From Serinicoccus chungangensis (GTDB lineage Bacteria; Actinomycetota; Actinomycetes; Actinomycetales; Dermatophilaceae): DNA of 64,000 nt. Below, in pieces: positions 55,780-63,525 of this stretch. The stretch is taken from assembly GCF_001483745.1 (NCBI RefSeq), contig NZ_LQBL01000031.1:124001-188000 (forward strand). Direction: 5' to 3'. The position numbers and the translations under genes were made by a program. Positions within the stretch are counted from its first letter, which is position 1. Each line of letters starts with the position of its first letter. The notes beneath the pieces are model-generated. The model saw only the letters and a list, made by a program, of their open reading frames with translations, was not told the origin of the DNA and did not search any database.

Positions 55780-56761
55780 CCAGCAGCTGCCCGTACCGCT
55801 CCGGGTCGACATTGCCCCCGGTGAGCACCACGCCGACGCGCTCACCCTCCTGCACCGGCACGGCCCCGCTCAGCACCGCCGCGAGCCCCAGCACTCCCGT
55901 GGGCTCGACCACCTGCTTGAGCGTGCCGGCGACCAGCGCCATCGCCGCGACGAGCTCCTCGTCGGTCGCGGTCACCACCGCGTCGACCCCGGAGCGCAGG
56001 ATGGGGAAGGTCAGCTCGCCCAGGTGCTGGGTCTGCGCCCCGTCCGCGATCGTCACCGGGGTGTCGATGTGCACGATCCGCCCCTGCTCCAGGGAGCGGC
56101 GGGCGTCGTCCCCCGCGGCCGGCTCCACGCCGTACACCCGGGCCTGCGGGCAGAGGGCGCGCACGGCGAGGACGGACCCGGCCAGCAGCCCGCCCCCGCC
56201 CAGCGGGGTGACGAGCACGTCGAGCGGGCCGGCGTCCTCGACCAGCTCCCGGGCCGCCGTCCCCTGCCCTGCGATGACGTGCGGGTGGTCGTAGGGCGGC
56301 ACCACCGTGGCCCCGCTCCCCCGGGCGATCTCGCGCCCGATCTCCTCGCGGTCCTGGGTGTAGCGGTCGTAGCGGACCACCCGGGCGCCGTAGCCCACCG
56401 TGGCCTCGACCTTGAGCCGCGGCGCGTCGTGCGGCATGACGATGGTGGCCGGTATGCCCAGCTCCCGGGCCGCGAGCGCGACCGCCTGGGCGTGGTTGCC
56501 GGAGGAGTAGGCGACGACCCCGGCCCGGCGCTGCCCCTCGTCGAAGGCTGACAGCGCGGTGAACGCGCCGCGGAACTTGAACGCCCCGACCCGCTGCAGG
56601 TGCTCGGCCTTGAGCAGCAGCCGGGCGCCGACCAGCGCGTCCAGCCGGCGCGAGGTCAGCACCGGCGTCCGGTGGGCCGCGCCGGCCAGCGTCGCCGCCG
56701 CGGCCTCGACGTCGGCGTAGGTCGGGAGGGTGGTGAGCGGCATACCCGCAGCGTGCGTCAT
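55745..56761 (-). CDS. Threonine/serine dehydratase family (PLP, fold type II)
   Basis: 338 aa from ATG 56761, or 332 aa from 56743. PLP lysine in VGAFKFRGAFTALSAF, the phosphate-binding loop LVTPLGGGGLLAGSV, VVAYSSGNHAQAVA. No C-terminal ACT domain, so it resembles the catabolic type or serine racemase/threo-hydroxyaspartate ammonia-lyase. Substrate cannot be fixed. Confidence 0.88.
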   Translation of the reverse strand: MTHAAGMPLTTLPTYADVEAAAATLAGAAHRTPVLTSRRLDALVGARLLLKAEHLQRVGAFKFRGAFTALSAFDEGQRRAGVVAYSSGNHAQAVALAARELGIPATIVMPHDAPRLKVEATVGYGARVVRYDRYTQDREEIGREIARGSGATVVPPYDHPHVIAGQGTAARELVEDAGPLDVLVTPLGGGGLLAGSVLAVRALCPQARVYGVEPAAGDDARRSLEQGRIVHIDTPVTIADGAQTQHLGELTFPILRSGVDAVVTATDEELVAAMALVAGTLKQVVEPTGVLGLAAVLSGAVPVQEGERVGVVLTGGNVDPERYGQLLGYNRSNDEAVV

Positions 56762-56814
56762 GCGGTAAGGATTCGGCAACACCACCGCCCTCTCGGCCGG
56801 GCCACGCTGGCGGT

Positions 56815-57356
56815 ATGACACGGACCCCAGCCACCCTGCTCGCCGCCCTCGCCACCGCCCTCGCGGTGGCCTCGTGCGCACCACCGACGACACCGAGGAG
56901 CCCGCCACGCCGGCCGCGAGCGCCGAGGCGACGACCGCGGAGGACATGAACTCCGAGGACGACATGGACGAGACGACCGAGGACATGGACGACGCGTCCA
57001 CCGACGACATCGACGAGGAGGAGACCGGCACCACGGGCGGGATGAGCGGCTACGTCGACCACGACACGTATGCCGCCGACCCCGCCGCCTACGACGGCGG
57101 GCCGGTCGTGCTCTTCTTCCACGCCGACTGGTGACCCGACTGCCGCGCCACCGACGAGAACCTCACCACCGCAGGCCTGCCCGAGGGCCCCACCGTGGTC
57201 AAGGTGGACTTCGACGAGAGGACCGACCTGCGGCGGACCTACGGCGTCACCCAGCAGCACACCTTCGTCCAGGTCGACGCCGACGGCGAGGAGATCGCCA
57301 CCTGGACGGGCGCCACCACGGGCGAGGAGATCCTCGCCCGGACCCAGGGCTCCTGA
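56815..57356 (+). pseudogene. Thioredoxin-like lipoprotein, frameshifted and with TGA at the first catalytic Cys codon
   Basis: ATG 56815 opens a lipoprotein signal with lipobox AVASC. The coding frame then changes: after about 56880 the G/C-third-position frame is one base off, running through an acidic linker (TTDDTEEPATPAASAEATTA) to GGPVVLFFHADW, then TGA at 57132, then PDCRATDENLTTAGLPEG and YGVTQQHTFVQVDADG up to a stop at 57354. Family members have WCPDC here, so the TGA replaces the first redox Cys. It could be selenocysteine, but I found no convincing SECIS hairpin, and the separate frameshift argues for decay. Directly followed by a CcdA-like gene (GTG next to the stop). Confidence 0.6.
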
Positions 57357-57923
57357 GTGCTCGCGCTGCTCGGCGCGCTCGTCGCGGGCGTCCTCACGAC
57401 GCTCGCGCCCTGCGTGCTGCCGCTGCTCCCGGTCATCGTCGGCGGTTCCCTCGTCGGGGACGGCTCCCGCGCGGCGCAGGCCCGGCGCGCGGTGGTCGTG
57501 GCCGGGTCGTTGGGTCTGTCGGTGGCCGCCTTCACCCTGGTCCTCAAGGGCACGACGGCGCTCATCGGGGTGCCGCCCGAGGTCTGGCGCTGGCTCTCCG
57601 GCGGCATCCTGCTCGTCCTCGGCGTGGTGATGCTCGCCCCGAGGCTGTGGGAGCAGGTCAGCGCCCGGCTCGGCCTGGCCGCCTACTGCCTCGGCCTGAG
57701 CGCCACCCTGCTGGCCGTCGCGCTGGCCGGGCAGGGCCTGGTCCGGCGGCTGGGCTGGGCGGCCGACCCGCGCGGGTGGCTGCAGCGCGGCTTTGGGCTC
57801 GTCTTCGTCGCCGTCGGGATCGCCGTCGGCCTGGGCTGGGACCGCGAGCTGCAGGCCTGGATCCTCGAGCACTCTCCGGTCGCACCGTGGGAGCTGGACT
57901 CCGGCTTCATCCCCGAGCGGTGA
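57357..57923 (+). CDS. CcdA/DsbD-type membrane electron carrier, apparently shortened
   Basis: 188 aa, GTG immediately after the thioredoxin-like gene's stop. TTLAPCVLPLLPVIVGGSLV with the first redox Cys is intact, as is the distal region (LVRRLGWAADPRGWLQRGFG). Five hydrophobic segments are seen. Family members I know are about 60 residues longer and carry the second Cys in the fourth helix. Here that part seems missing between RLGL and AYCLGLSAT, which leaves one Cys (AYC) that may or may not substitute. It would pass electrons to the thioredoxin-like protein. The missing part is from memory of the family, not an alignment. Confidence 0.65.
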   Translation: MLALLGALVAGVLTTLAPCVLPLLPVIVGGSLVGDGSRAAQARRAVVVAGSLGLSVAAFTLVLKGTTALIGVPPEVWRWLSGGILLVLGVVMLAPRLWEQVSARLGLAAYCLGLSATLLAVALAGQGLVRRLGWAADPRGWLQRGFGLVFVAVGIAVGLGWDRELQAWILEHSPVAPWELDSGFIPER

Positions 57924-58003
57924 GCCAGGACGCGGCGGCGCTAGCGTGAACGCCCGGCCGACGGCATACCGGATCCGTCGCCCGACGAGCCGAGGAGCCC
58001 CGT

Positions 58004-58603
58004 ATGCCCCACCGCCCCACCCGCTGGGAGCTGGCCGGCGACCACACCCGTGAGTTCGGCGAGCGCCTCGCCCGCCTGGTCGCCGAGGGGGCCGACGTCG
58101 ACGGCGAGGCGCGGCTGGCCGACGTGCTGGTGCCGCGGGGCGCCCGCGTCCTCGACGTCGGCTCCGGTATGGGGCGGGTGGCGGCCACGCTGCAGTCCCG
58201 CGGCCACCGGGTGACCGCCGTGGAGCCGGACCCGGCCCTCGTCGAGCAGTCGCGCCGGACCTACCCCGGGCTCGCGGTGACGCAGGCCGACATCCTCGAG
58301 GTCGACCTGGAGCCGGGCTACGACCTCGTCGTCCTCGTCGGCAACGTCATGGCGTTCCTGGCCGAGGGGACCGAGCGCGAGGTGCTGGGCCGCGTGCGCG
58401 CCCTGCTCGGTCCGGGCGGGCGGGTGCTCGTCGGGATGCACCAGCGTGGTGGGCCGGACCATGCGCGACGCTACCCGCCGGAGGAGCTCGAGGCGGACGC
58501 CCTGGCCTGCGGCCTGGACGTCGACCTGCGCGCCGGCTCCTACGAGCTGCACCCACCGGGGCCGGACTACTCGGTGTGGGTCCTGTCGCCGGTCGGCCCC
58601 TGA
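58004..58603 (+). CDS. Class I SAM-dependent methyltransferase
   Basis: 199 aa; GAGGAG lies before the ATG. Motif I RVLDVGSGMGRVAATL, acidic residue VTAVEPDP, LVVLVGNVMAFL and the GPGGRVLVG segment. Substrate unknown. Its 3' end is 15 nt from repeat array C. Confidence 0.84.
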   Translation: MPHRPTRWELAGDHTREFGERLARLVAEGADVDGEARLADVLVPRGARVLDVGSGMGRVAATLQSRGHRVTAVEPDPALVEQSRRTYPGLAVTQADILEVDLEPGYDLVVLVGNVMAFLAEGTEREVLGRVRALLGPGGRVLVGMHQRGGPDHARRYPPEELEADALACGLDVDLRAGSYELHPPGPDYSVWVLSPVGP

Positions 58604-58618
58604 CGGCAGCTGCCCCGA

Positions 58619-58698
58619 GCGCGCGTCCGGTGCGGCCCGAGCGCGCGTCCGGTGCGGCCCGAGCGCGCGTCCGGTGCGGCCCTACCGCGCGTCCGGTG
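58619..58698. repeat. 22-bp tandem repeat array C (4 units)
   Basis: Units start at 58619, 58641, 58663 and 58685, each GCGCGCGTCCGGTGCGGCCC-like, 22 bp apart; two are identical. The last unit runs into the final codons and stop of the convergent kinase gene, providing its PAPDAR end. Same family as arrays at 16221 and 31296 (shared core GCGTCCGGTGC). Confidence 0.9.
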
Positions 58699-59710
58699 CG
58701 GGGGTGTGCCGCGGGAGGGTGATCCGGACGCGGCATCCGGGGCCGTGGTTGGCCAGCGTGATCGTGCCGCCGCTGCGCTCGACGAGGGCGTGGGCGATCG
58801 TCAGGCCCACGCCGACGCCGGCGCCCGCCGACCGGGCGCTGCTGCCGCGCCACCCGGGCTCGAAGGCGTGCGCGAGGGCCTCCTCGGCCAGTCCGCCGCA
58901 GGCGTCGTCGACGTCGAGGACGACCTCCTCCGCAGCCGGCTCCGCCGCGACGCGCACCACCACGTCCGACCCGGCCGCCGACTCCCGGACGGCGTTGCTC
59001 ACCACGTTGGCCACGACCCGGTCGAGCTCGCCGGCGGCCGCGCGCACCGGCGCGGGTGCGTCGCCGGTCAGCCGCAGGTGGACCCGCTGCTGCTGCGCCA
59101 CCGGTTGCTGGCTCGCCACCACCGTCGCCGCCACCTCCGCCAGGTCGACCGCCTCCCCGGGGTCGGCGGGCGCGCTGCTGCGCAGCCGGCTGAGCTCGAG
59201 CAGGTCGTCGACCATGACGGTCATCCGGTCGGCCTCGGCGCGGATGCGGCGGTGGTAGTCGTCCTGGTCGGTGACGAGGCCGTCCTCGAGCGCCTCGGAC
59301 ATGACCCGGATCGACGACAGCGGGGTCCGCAGGTCGTGCGAGGCCCAGGTGATCATGTCCTGCCGGGAGCGGGCGAGCTCCAGCTCGCGCTGCTCGTCGG
59401 CGAGCCGCTGCTGGGCCCGCCGGTCCAGCCGCCGCACGCTGCGGAAGAGCAGGACCCCGATCGCCAGGGCCACCGGTGCCGCGGCGAGCAGCACCAGGGC
59501 GATGAGCGTCGCGTCGTGCTCGGACAGGAACATCGCGCGCGTGGTCACGACCACCCCGGCGGCGACGCTGGCCACCCCCACCACCGGGCCCAGGAGGGTC
59601 GCCGCGGCCGGGGAGCGCCGGGCGACGAGCAGCGTCAGCGCCGCCCCGGCCAGCCCGACCGCCCCCGCGGTGCCCGCGGCGAGGGTGATCGCCTCCAGCT
59701 CAGGCCTCAT
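58682..59710 (-). CDS. Two-component sensor histidine kinase (HisKA type)
   Basis: 342 aa from ATG 59710 (AGGGG 7 nt before). Four N-terminal hydrophobic segments without a clear periplasmic sensor loop, then a linker, H-box WASHDLRTPLSSIRV, N-box NVVSNAVRESAAG and the G1/G2 boxes DDACGGLAEEAL and AGVGVGLTIAHALVERS. Overlaps the upstream regulator stop; forms a pair with it. Signal unknown. Confidence 0.88.
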   Translation of the reverse strand: MRPELEAITLAAGTAGAVGLAGAALTLLVARRSPAAATLLGPVVGVASVAAGVVVTTRAMFLSEHDATLIALVLLAAAPVALAIGVLLFRSVRRLDRRAQQRLADEQRELELARSRQDMITWASHDLRTPLSSIRVMSEALEDGLVTDQDDYHRRIRAEADRMTVMVDDLLELSRLRSSAPADPGEAVDLAEVAATVVASQQPVAQQQRVHLRLTGDAPAPVRAAAGELDRVVANVVSNAVRESAAGSDVVVRVAAEPAAEEVVLDVDDACGGLAEEALAHAFEPGWRGSSARSAGAGVGVGLTIAHALVERSGGTITLANHGPGCRVRITLPRHTPAPDAR

Positions 59711-60410
59711 CGGCACACCCCTGCTCCCGGTCCCACCGGTAGCCCCGGCCCCACACCGTGCTGATCCGCTCCGGCCGGGACGGGTCGACCTCGACCTTCT
59801 CGCGCAGCCGCCGCACGTGGACCGTGACGGTCGAGCGGTCGCCGACCTCCCACCCCCACACCTCGCGCAGCAGGTCGTCCCGGTCCAGCACGACGCCGGG
59901 ATGGGTCATGAGGTGCACGAGCAGGTCGAACTCGCGACTGGTGAGCGCCAGCTCCGCACCCGCCCGGGTGGCCCGGCGGGCCCCGCGGTCGACGACGAGG
60001 TCGCCCTCCTCGATGGTCCCCCCGGGCGCCCCGCCGGGCGAGGTGCCCGCCGACCGACGCAGCAGGCCCTGGACGCGCAGCACGAGCTCGCGCGCGCTGA
60101 ACGGCTTGGTGACGTAGTCGTCCGCACCCAGCTCCAGACCGGCGATGCGGTCCTGCTCGGCACTGCGGGCCGTGAGCATGAGCACCGGCACGTCCGGGTC
60201 GATCGCCCGGATGCGCCGCAGCACCTCGAACCCGTCGATGCCGGGCACCATGACGTCGAGCACGACCACGGCCGGCCGCACGTCCGGGAAGGCCCGCACC
60301 GTCACCAGGCCGTCGGCGGCCTCGTGGGTGGGCAGCCCGGCCCGGTGCAGGTAGGCGCACACCACCTCCCGCACCGTCCCCTCGTCCTCGACGACCAGCA
60401 CCGTGCTCAC
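59700..60410 (-). CDS. OmpR-type response regulator
   Basis: 236 aa, start GTG 60410. Receiver domain with E9/E10 acidic pocket, phospho-acceptor Asp52 (VVVLDVMVPG), Thr80 and Lys102 (YVTKPF). C-terminal winged helix with LTSREFDLLVHLMTHPG and VTVHVRRLREKVE. TACCCT 6 nt before the GTG suggests a leaderless mRNA. Paired with the histidine kinase downstream. Confidence 0.92.
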   Translation of the reverse strand: MSTVLVVEDEGTVREVVCAYLHRAGLPTHEAADGLVTVRAFPDVRPAVVVLDVMVPGIDGFEVLRRIRAIDPDVPVLMLTARSAEQDRIAGLELGADDYVTKPFSARELVLRVQGLLRRSAGTSPGGAPGGTIEEGDLVVDRGARRATRAGAELALTSREFDLLVHLMTHPGVVLDRDDLLREVWGWEVGDRSTVTVHVRRLREKVEVDPSRPERISTVWGRGYRWDREQGCADEA

Positions 60411-60533
60411 CGCCTCAGGGTATGCCGCGCCGCGGCCGCCGGGTCGTGCGGAAGGGTGGCGGCCCGTCGCGTTCCGGGGCGGTCGGTCCGGCGGGTGAGC
60501 GCGGGGCGCGGCGGGGAGACCCGACGGGACGGC

Positions 60534-61235
60534 TCAGCGCCCGGTGTCGCCGTCCTGCGCGTCGTGCACCAGCAGGGCGATCTGCACCCGGTTCGCGAGA
60601 CCGAGCTTGGCCAGGACGCTGCTGACGTGCGCCTTCACCGTCGGCACCGACAGGAAGAGCTCCCGGGAGACCTCGGCGTTGGAGCCGCCCCGGGCGACCG
60701 CCCGGGCCACCTCGCGCTCCCGCTCGGTCAGGTTCTCGAGCGCCGACCTGGCCCGCCCGGCGCGCTCCCCACCCGCGGCTGCCGGGGCCCCCGAGACCTC
60801 CCGGACGAGCAGGGCGGCGACCGACGGCGACAGGGCGTGGTCACCCGACGCGACCTCGTGGACGGCGGCGACCAGCTGGGCCGGCGGGGTGTCCTTGAGC
60901 ACGAACCCGCGCGCCCCCGCCCGCAGCGCCTCCAGGACCAGCGCGTCGGCGTCGAAGGTGGTGAGGATGAGCACCTGCACGTCGGGGTAGGCCGCGAGCA
61001 CCTCCCGGGTGGCGCTCACCCCGTCCGTGCGCGCCATCCGGACGTCGATGACGAGCACGTCTGGCCGGTGCCGTCCGACCAGCTCGACCGCCTGGCCGCC
61101 GTCCTCCCCCTCGGCGACGACGTCGACCCCGTCGGGCCCGCCCAACAGCATGCGCAGCCCGGCCCGCACCAGCGGGTCGTCGTCGATCATCACCACCCGT
61201 GGGCGGGGCACCCCCGCCGTCACCTCGTCTCCCAC
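60534..61235 (-). CDS. NarL-type response regulator
   Basis: 233 aa. Receiver with DDD acidic pocket, phospho-acceptor Asp64 (VLVIDVRMARTDG) and Lys114 (FVLKDT). C-terminal LuxR-type HTH: NLTEREREVARAVARGGSNA then LSVPTVKAHVSSVLAKLGLA. Overlaps the kinase gene by 16 nt. Controls, by context, the divergent ABC transporter genes (inference). Confidence 0.93.
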   Translation of the reverse strand: MGDEVTAGVPRPRVVMIDDDPLVRAGLRMLLGGPDGVDVVAEGEDGGQAVELVGRHRPDVLVIDVRMARTDGVSATREVLAAYPDVQVLILTTFDADALVLEALRAGARGFVLKDTPPAQLVAAVHEVASGDHALSPSVAALLVREVSGAPAAAGGERAGRARSALENLTEREREVARAVARGGSNAEVSRELFLSVPTVKAHVSSVLAKLGLANRVQIALLVHDAQDGDTGR

Positions 61236-62467
61236 GGCAACCAGACTCGCACGACGAAGACCCCCGGCCCGCCGCCGGCCTCGAAGGTGCCGCCGACGAG
61301 GGTGACGCGCTCCTGCATACCGGTGAGACCCCGACCGGGCGCCCCGGGGTCCTGGGCCGCCGGACGGGGGACGACGTTGCGGACCTCCAGGCTCAGCCCG
61401 GTCGACTCGTCACCGGACAGGTCCACCTCGACGGCGGCCCCCGGGGCGTGCTTGCGGGCGTTGGTCAGGGCCTCCTGGACGACGCGGTAGGCGTGGCGCC
61501 CGACCCGGTCGGAGAGGGTGACGCTGCGGTCCCACAGACCAGGGGAGGCGGTGAGGTCGACGGGGTGACCGCCCGTCGTCACCTCCGCCGCCAGCGAGGG
61601 CAGGTCGGTCAGGGTGGGCTGGGGCGCCACGGCCCCGGACGCCGCGTCGGCGTCGTCCTCCCCGCGCAGGACCCCCAGGACCTCGCGCAGCTCCTGCAGG
61701 GCCTGGTGCGCGCCGTCGCGGACGATCTCGGCGCTCTGCACCCGCTCGGCCTCGGTCAGGTCCGGACGGTGGGCGAGCGCCCCGGCGTGCATCGCGACGA
61801 GGGAGAGCCGGTGCCCCATGACGTCGTGCATCTCCCGGGCGATCCGGGCGCGCTCGGCGGTCCGGGCCTGCGCGACCCTCGCGGCCTGCTCGCGGTGGGC
61901 CGTCTCCGCCTGGGTCCGCCAGCTCTCCACGAGCTGGCGACGGCCGCCGATATTCCACCCGATGAGGGACACGAGGGCGAACAGCAGGACGCTGAGCCCC
62001 GCGATGAGGCCGGCGTACCACGGCGAGGGGATCTCGGACAGCGTCTCCATGCCGAGCTGGCGCGCGACCACGAGCTCGTAGAAGATGCCCGCGCCGACGT
62101 TGACGGTGCCGACCGCCAGCAGGGGTCGCCACCGTCGGCGACTGGCCAGGGACAGCGCCGCGAGGAGGGAGGCCGGGACCGCCATCGAGGAGACCACGAG
62201 GGCGGCGCTCGTCAACACCGCGACCGTGACCGGGGACCGGCGCCGCCACAGGACCAGGGCCACCGCCAGGTGACCGACGACCAGGTCCGCCACCAGCAGC
62301 GCGTCGACCCGGGCCGGGTAGCTGCCCAGCTCCTGCGAGCCGGCCGGCGAGCTCGCGAAGGTGACGGTGAGGATGAGCAGCCCGGTGACCCACACCACCA
62401 GGACCCGCCAGGCGTGGCCCCACCAGCGCAGGGGCGGGGGGCCCGGGACCGGGCGCGCGGACGTCAT
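61220..62467 (-). CDS. Two-component sensor histidine kinase (HisKA_3/LiaS-DesK-like)
   Basis: 415 aa. Six hydrophobic segments in the N-terminal half, then a coiled segment and HisKA_3 with RIAREMHDVMGHRLSLVAMH (H in EMHD), ATPase box VVQEALTNARKHAPGA and GRGLTGMQERVTLVGGTFEA. TACGCT ends 8 nt before the ATG. Paired with the NarL-type regulator and divergent from an ABC transporter. Confidence 0.92.
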   Translation of the reverse strand: MTSARPVPGPPPLRWWGHAWRVLVVWVTGLLILTVTFASSPAGSQELGSYPARVDALLVADLVVGHLAVALVLWRRRSPVTVAVLTSAALVVSSMAVPASLLAALSLASRRRWRPLLAVGTVNVGAGIFYELVVARQLGMETLSEIPSPWYAGLIAGLSVLLFALVSLIGWNIGGRRQLVESWRTQAETAHREQAARVAQARTAERARIAREMHDVMGHRLSLVAMHAGALAHRPDLTEAERVQSAEIVRDGAHQALQELREVLGVLRGEDDADAASGAVAPQPTLTDLPSLAAEVTTGGHPVDLTASPGLWDRSVTLSDRVGRHAYRVVQEALTNARKHAPGAAVEVDLSGDESTGLSLEVRNVVPRPAAQDPGAPGRGLTGMQERVTLVGGTFEAGGGPGVFVVRVWLPWETR

Positions 62468-62631
62468 ACCGCAGCAGCGTAGGCGGGCGCCGGGCGCCCC
62501 GCCTCGGCCGTCGGTCGTGCCTCTCTACGACTTTCGTCGGGGTCGGGGCCGCGGGAAGGGCGACCATGGGCCCACCGACGACCGACCGTGGGCCGATGTG
62601 GCGGGGTGGCCCTGTCGCCGAGGGTGGAGCC

Positions 62632-63525
62632 ATGATCGAGATCGAGAACCTCACCAAGAGATACGGCGCCTTCACGGCCGTCGACGACATCAGCTTCACC
62701 GCACGTCCCGGGCGGGTCACCGGCTTCCTGGGCCCCAACGGCGCGGGCAAGTCCACCGCGATGCGGATGATGTGCGGGCTGACCCCGGCGACCTCGGGCA
62801 GCGCGCGGATCCTGGGCCGCCCCTACGCCGCCCTGCCCAACCCCACCCGGCACGTCGGGGTCATGCTCGACGCCAGCGCCCAGCACGCCGGGCGCACGGG
62901 TCGCGAGGTCCTCACCCTGGCCGCCATCCTCGTCGGCGCGGGACGCGGCCAGGTCGACGCGACGCTGGAGCGGGTCGGCCTCACCTCCCGCGAGGCCGAG
63001 CGTCGCGTCGGCAACTACAGCCTCGGTATGCGGCAGCGGCTCGGCCTGGGAGCGGCCCTGGTCGGCGACCCCCGGGTGCTCATCCTCGACGAGCCGGCCA
63101 ACGGGCTCGACCCGGGCGGCATCCACTGGATGCGCGGGCTGCTGCGCGACTACGCCCGGGACGGCGGCACCGTGCTGCTCAGCTCGCACCTGCTCTCCGA
63201 GGTGGAGATCATCGCCGACGACCTGGTGCTCATCGGTCGCGGCCGCATCGTCGCCCAGGGCACGAAGGAGGAGCTGCTGTCCGCGGCCGGCGTCGTCGTC
63301 GACGCCACCGACCGGGCGGCGCTGCGGGCGGCGGTCGAGCAGTCCGGCCTCGAGCACACCCCGCGCCCCGACGGCACGCTCGCGGTCGCCGCGCAGACCG
63401 CCGAGGTCGGCGAGCTGGCGCTGCGGCACGGCCTGGTCCTCACCAGCCTGGGCTCCTCCGGGGGCGGCCTGGAGGAGATGTTCCTCACGCTGACCTCCGA
63501 CGACGCCCGGGAGGTGGCGGCGTGA
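62632..63525 (+). CDS. ABC transporter ATP-binding protein
   Basis: 297 aa from ATG 62632 (GGTGGAG before it). Walker A LGPNGAGKST, signature YSLGMRQRLGLGAALVGD, Walker B LILDEPANGLDP, H-loop LSSHLLSEV. Export-type ATPase, probably for a peptide, lipid or antibiotic. Its TGA overlaps the next GTG (GTGA), making a coupled pair. Confidence 0.93.
   Translation: MIEIENLTKRYGAFTAVDDISFTARPGRVTGFLGPNGAGKSTAMRMMCGLTPATSGSARILGRPYAALPNPTRHVGVMLDASAQHAGRTGREVLTLAAILVGAGRGQVDATLERVGLTSREAERRVGNYSLGMRQRLGLGAALVGDPRVLILDEPANGLDPGGIHWMRGLLRDYARDGGTVLLSSHLLSEVEIIADDLVLIGRGRIVAQGTKEELLSAAGVVVDATDRAALRAAVEQSGLEHTPRPDGTLAVAAQTAEVGELALRHGLVLTSLGSSGGGLEEMFLTLTSDDAREVAA

Noticed and set aside
57135-57190. SECIS hairpin after the in-frame TGA
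   Set aside because: Only a 4-bp CTGC/GCAG pairing with a long loop or a loop-poor GCAGGCCTGC palindrome could be drawn, so I do not claim one.
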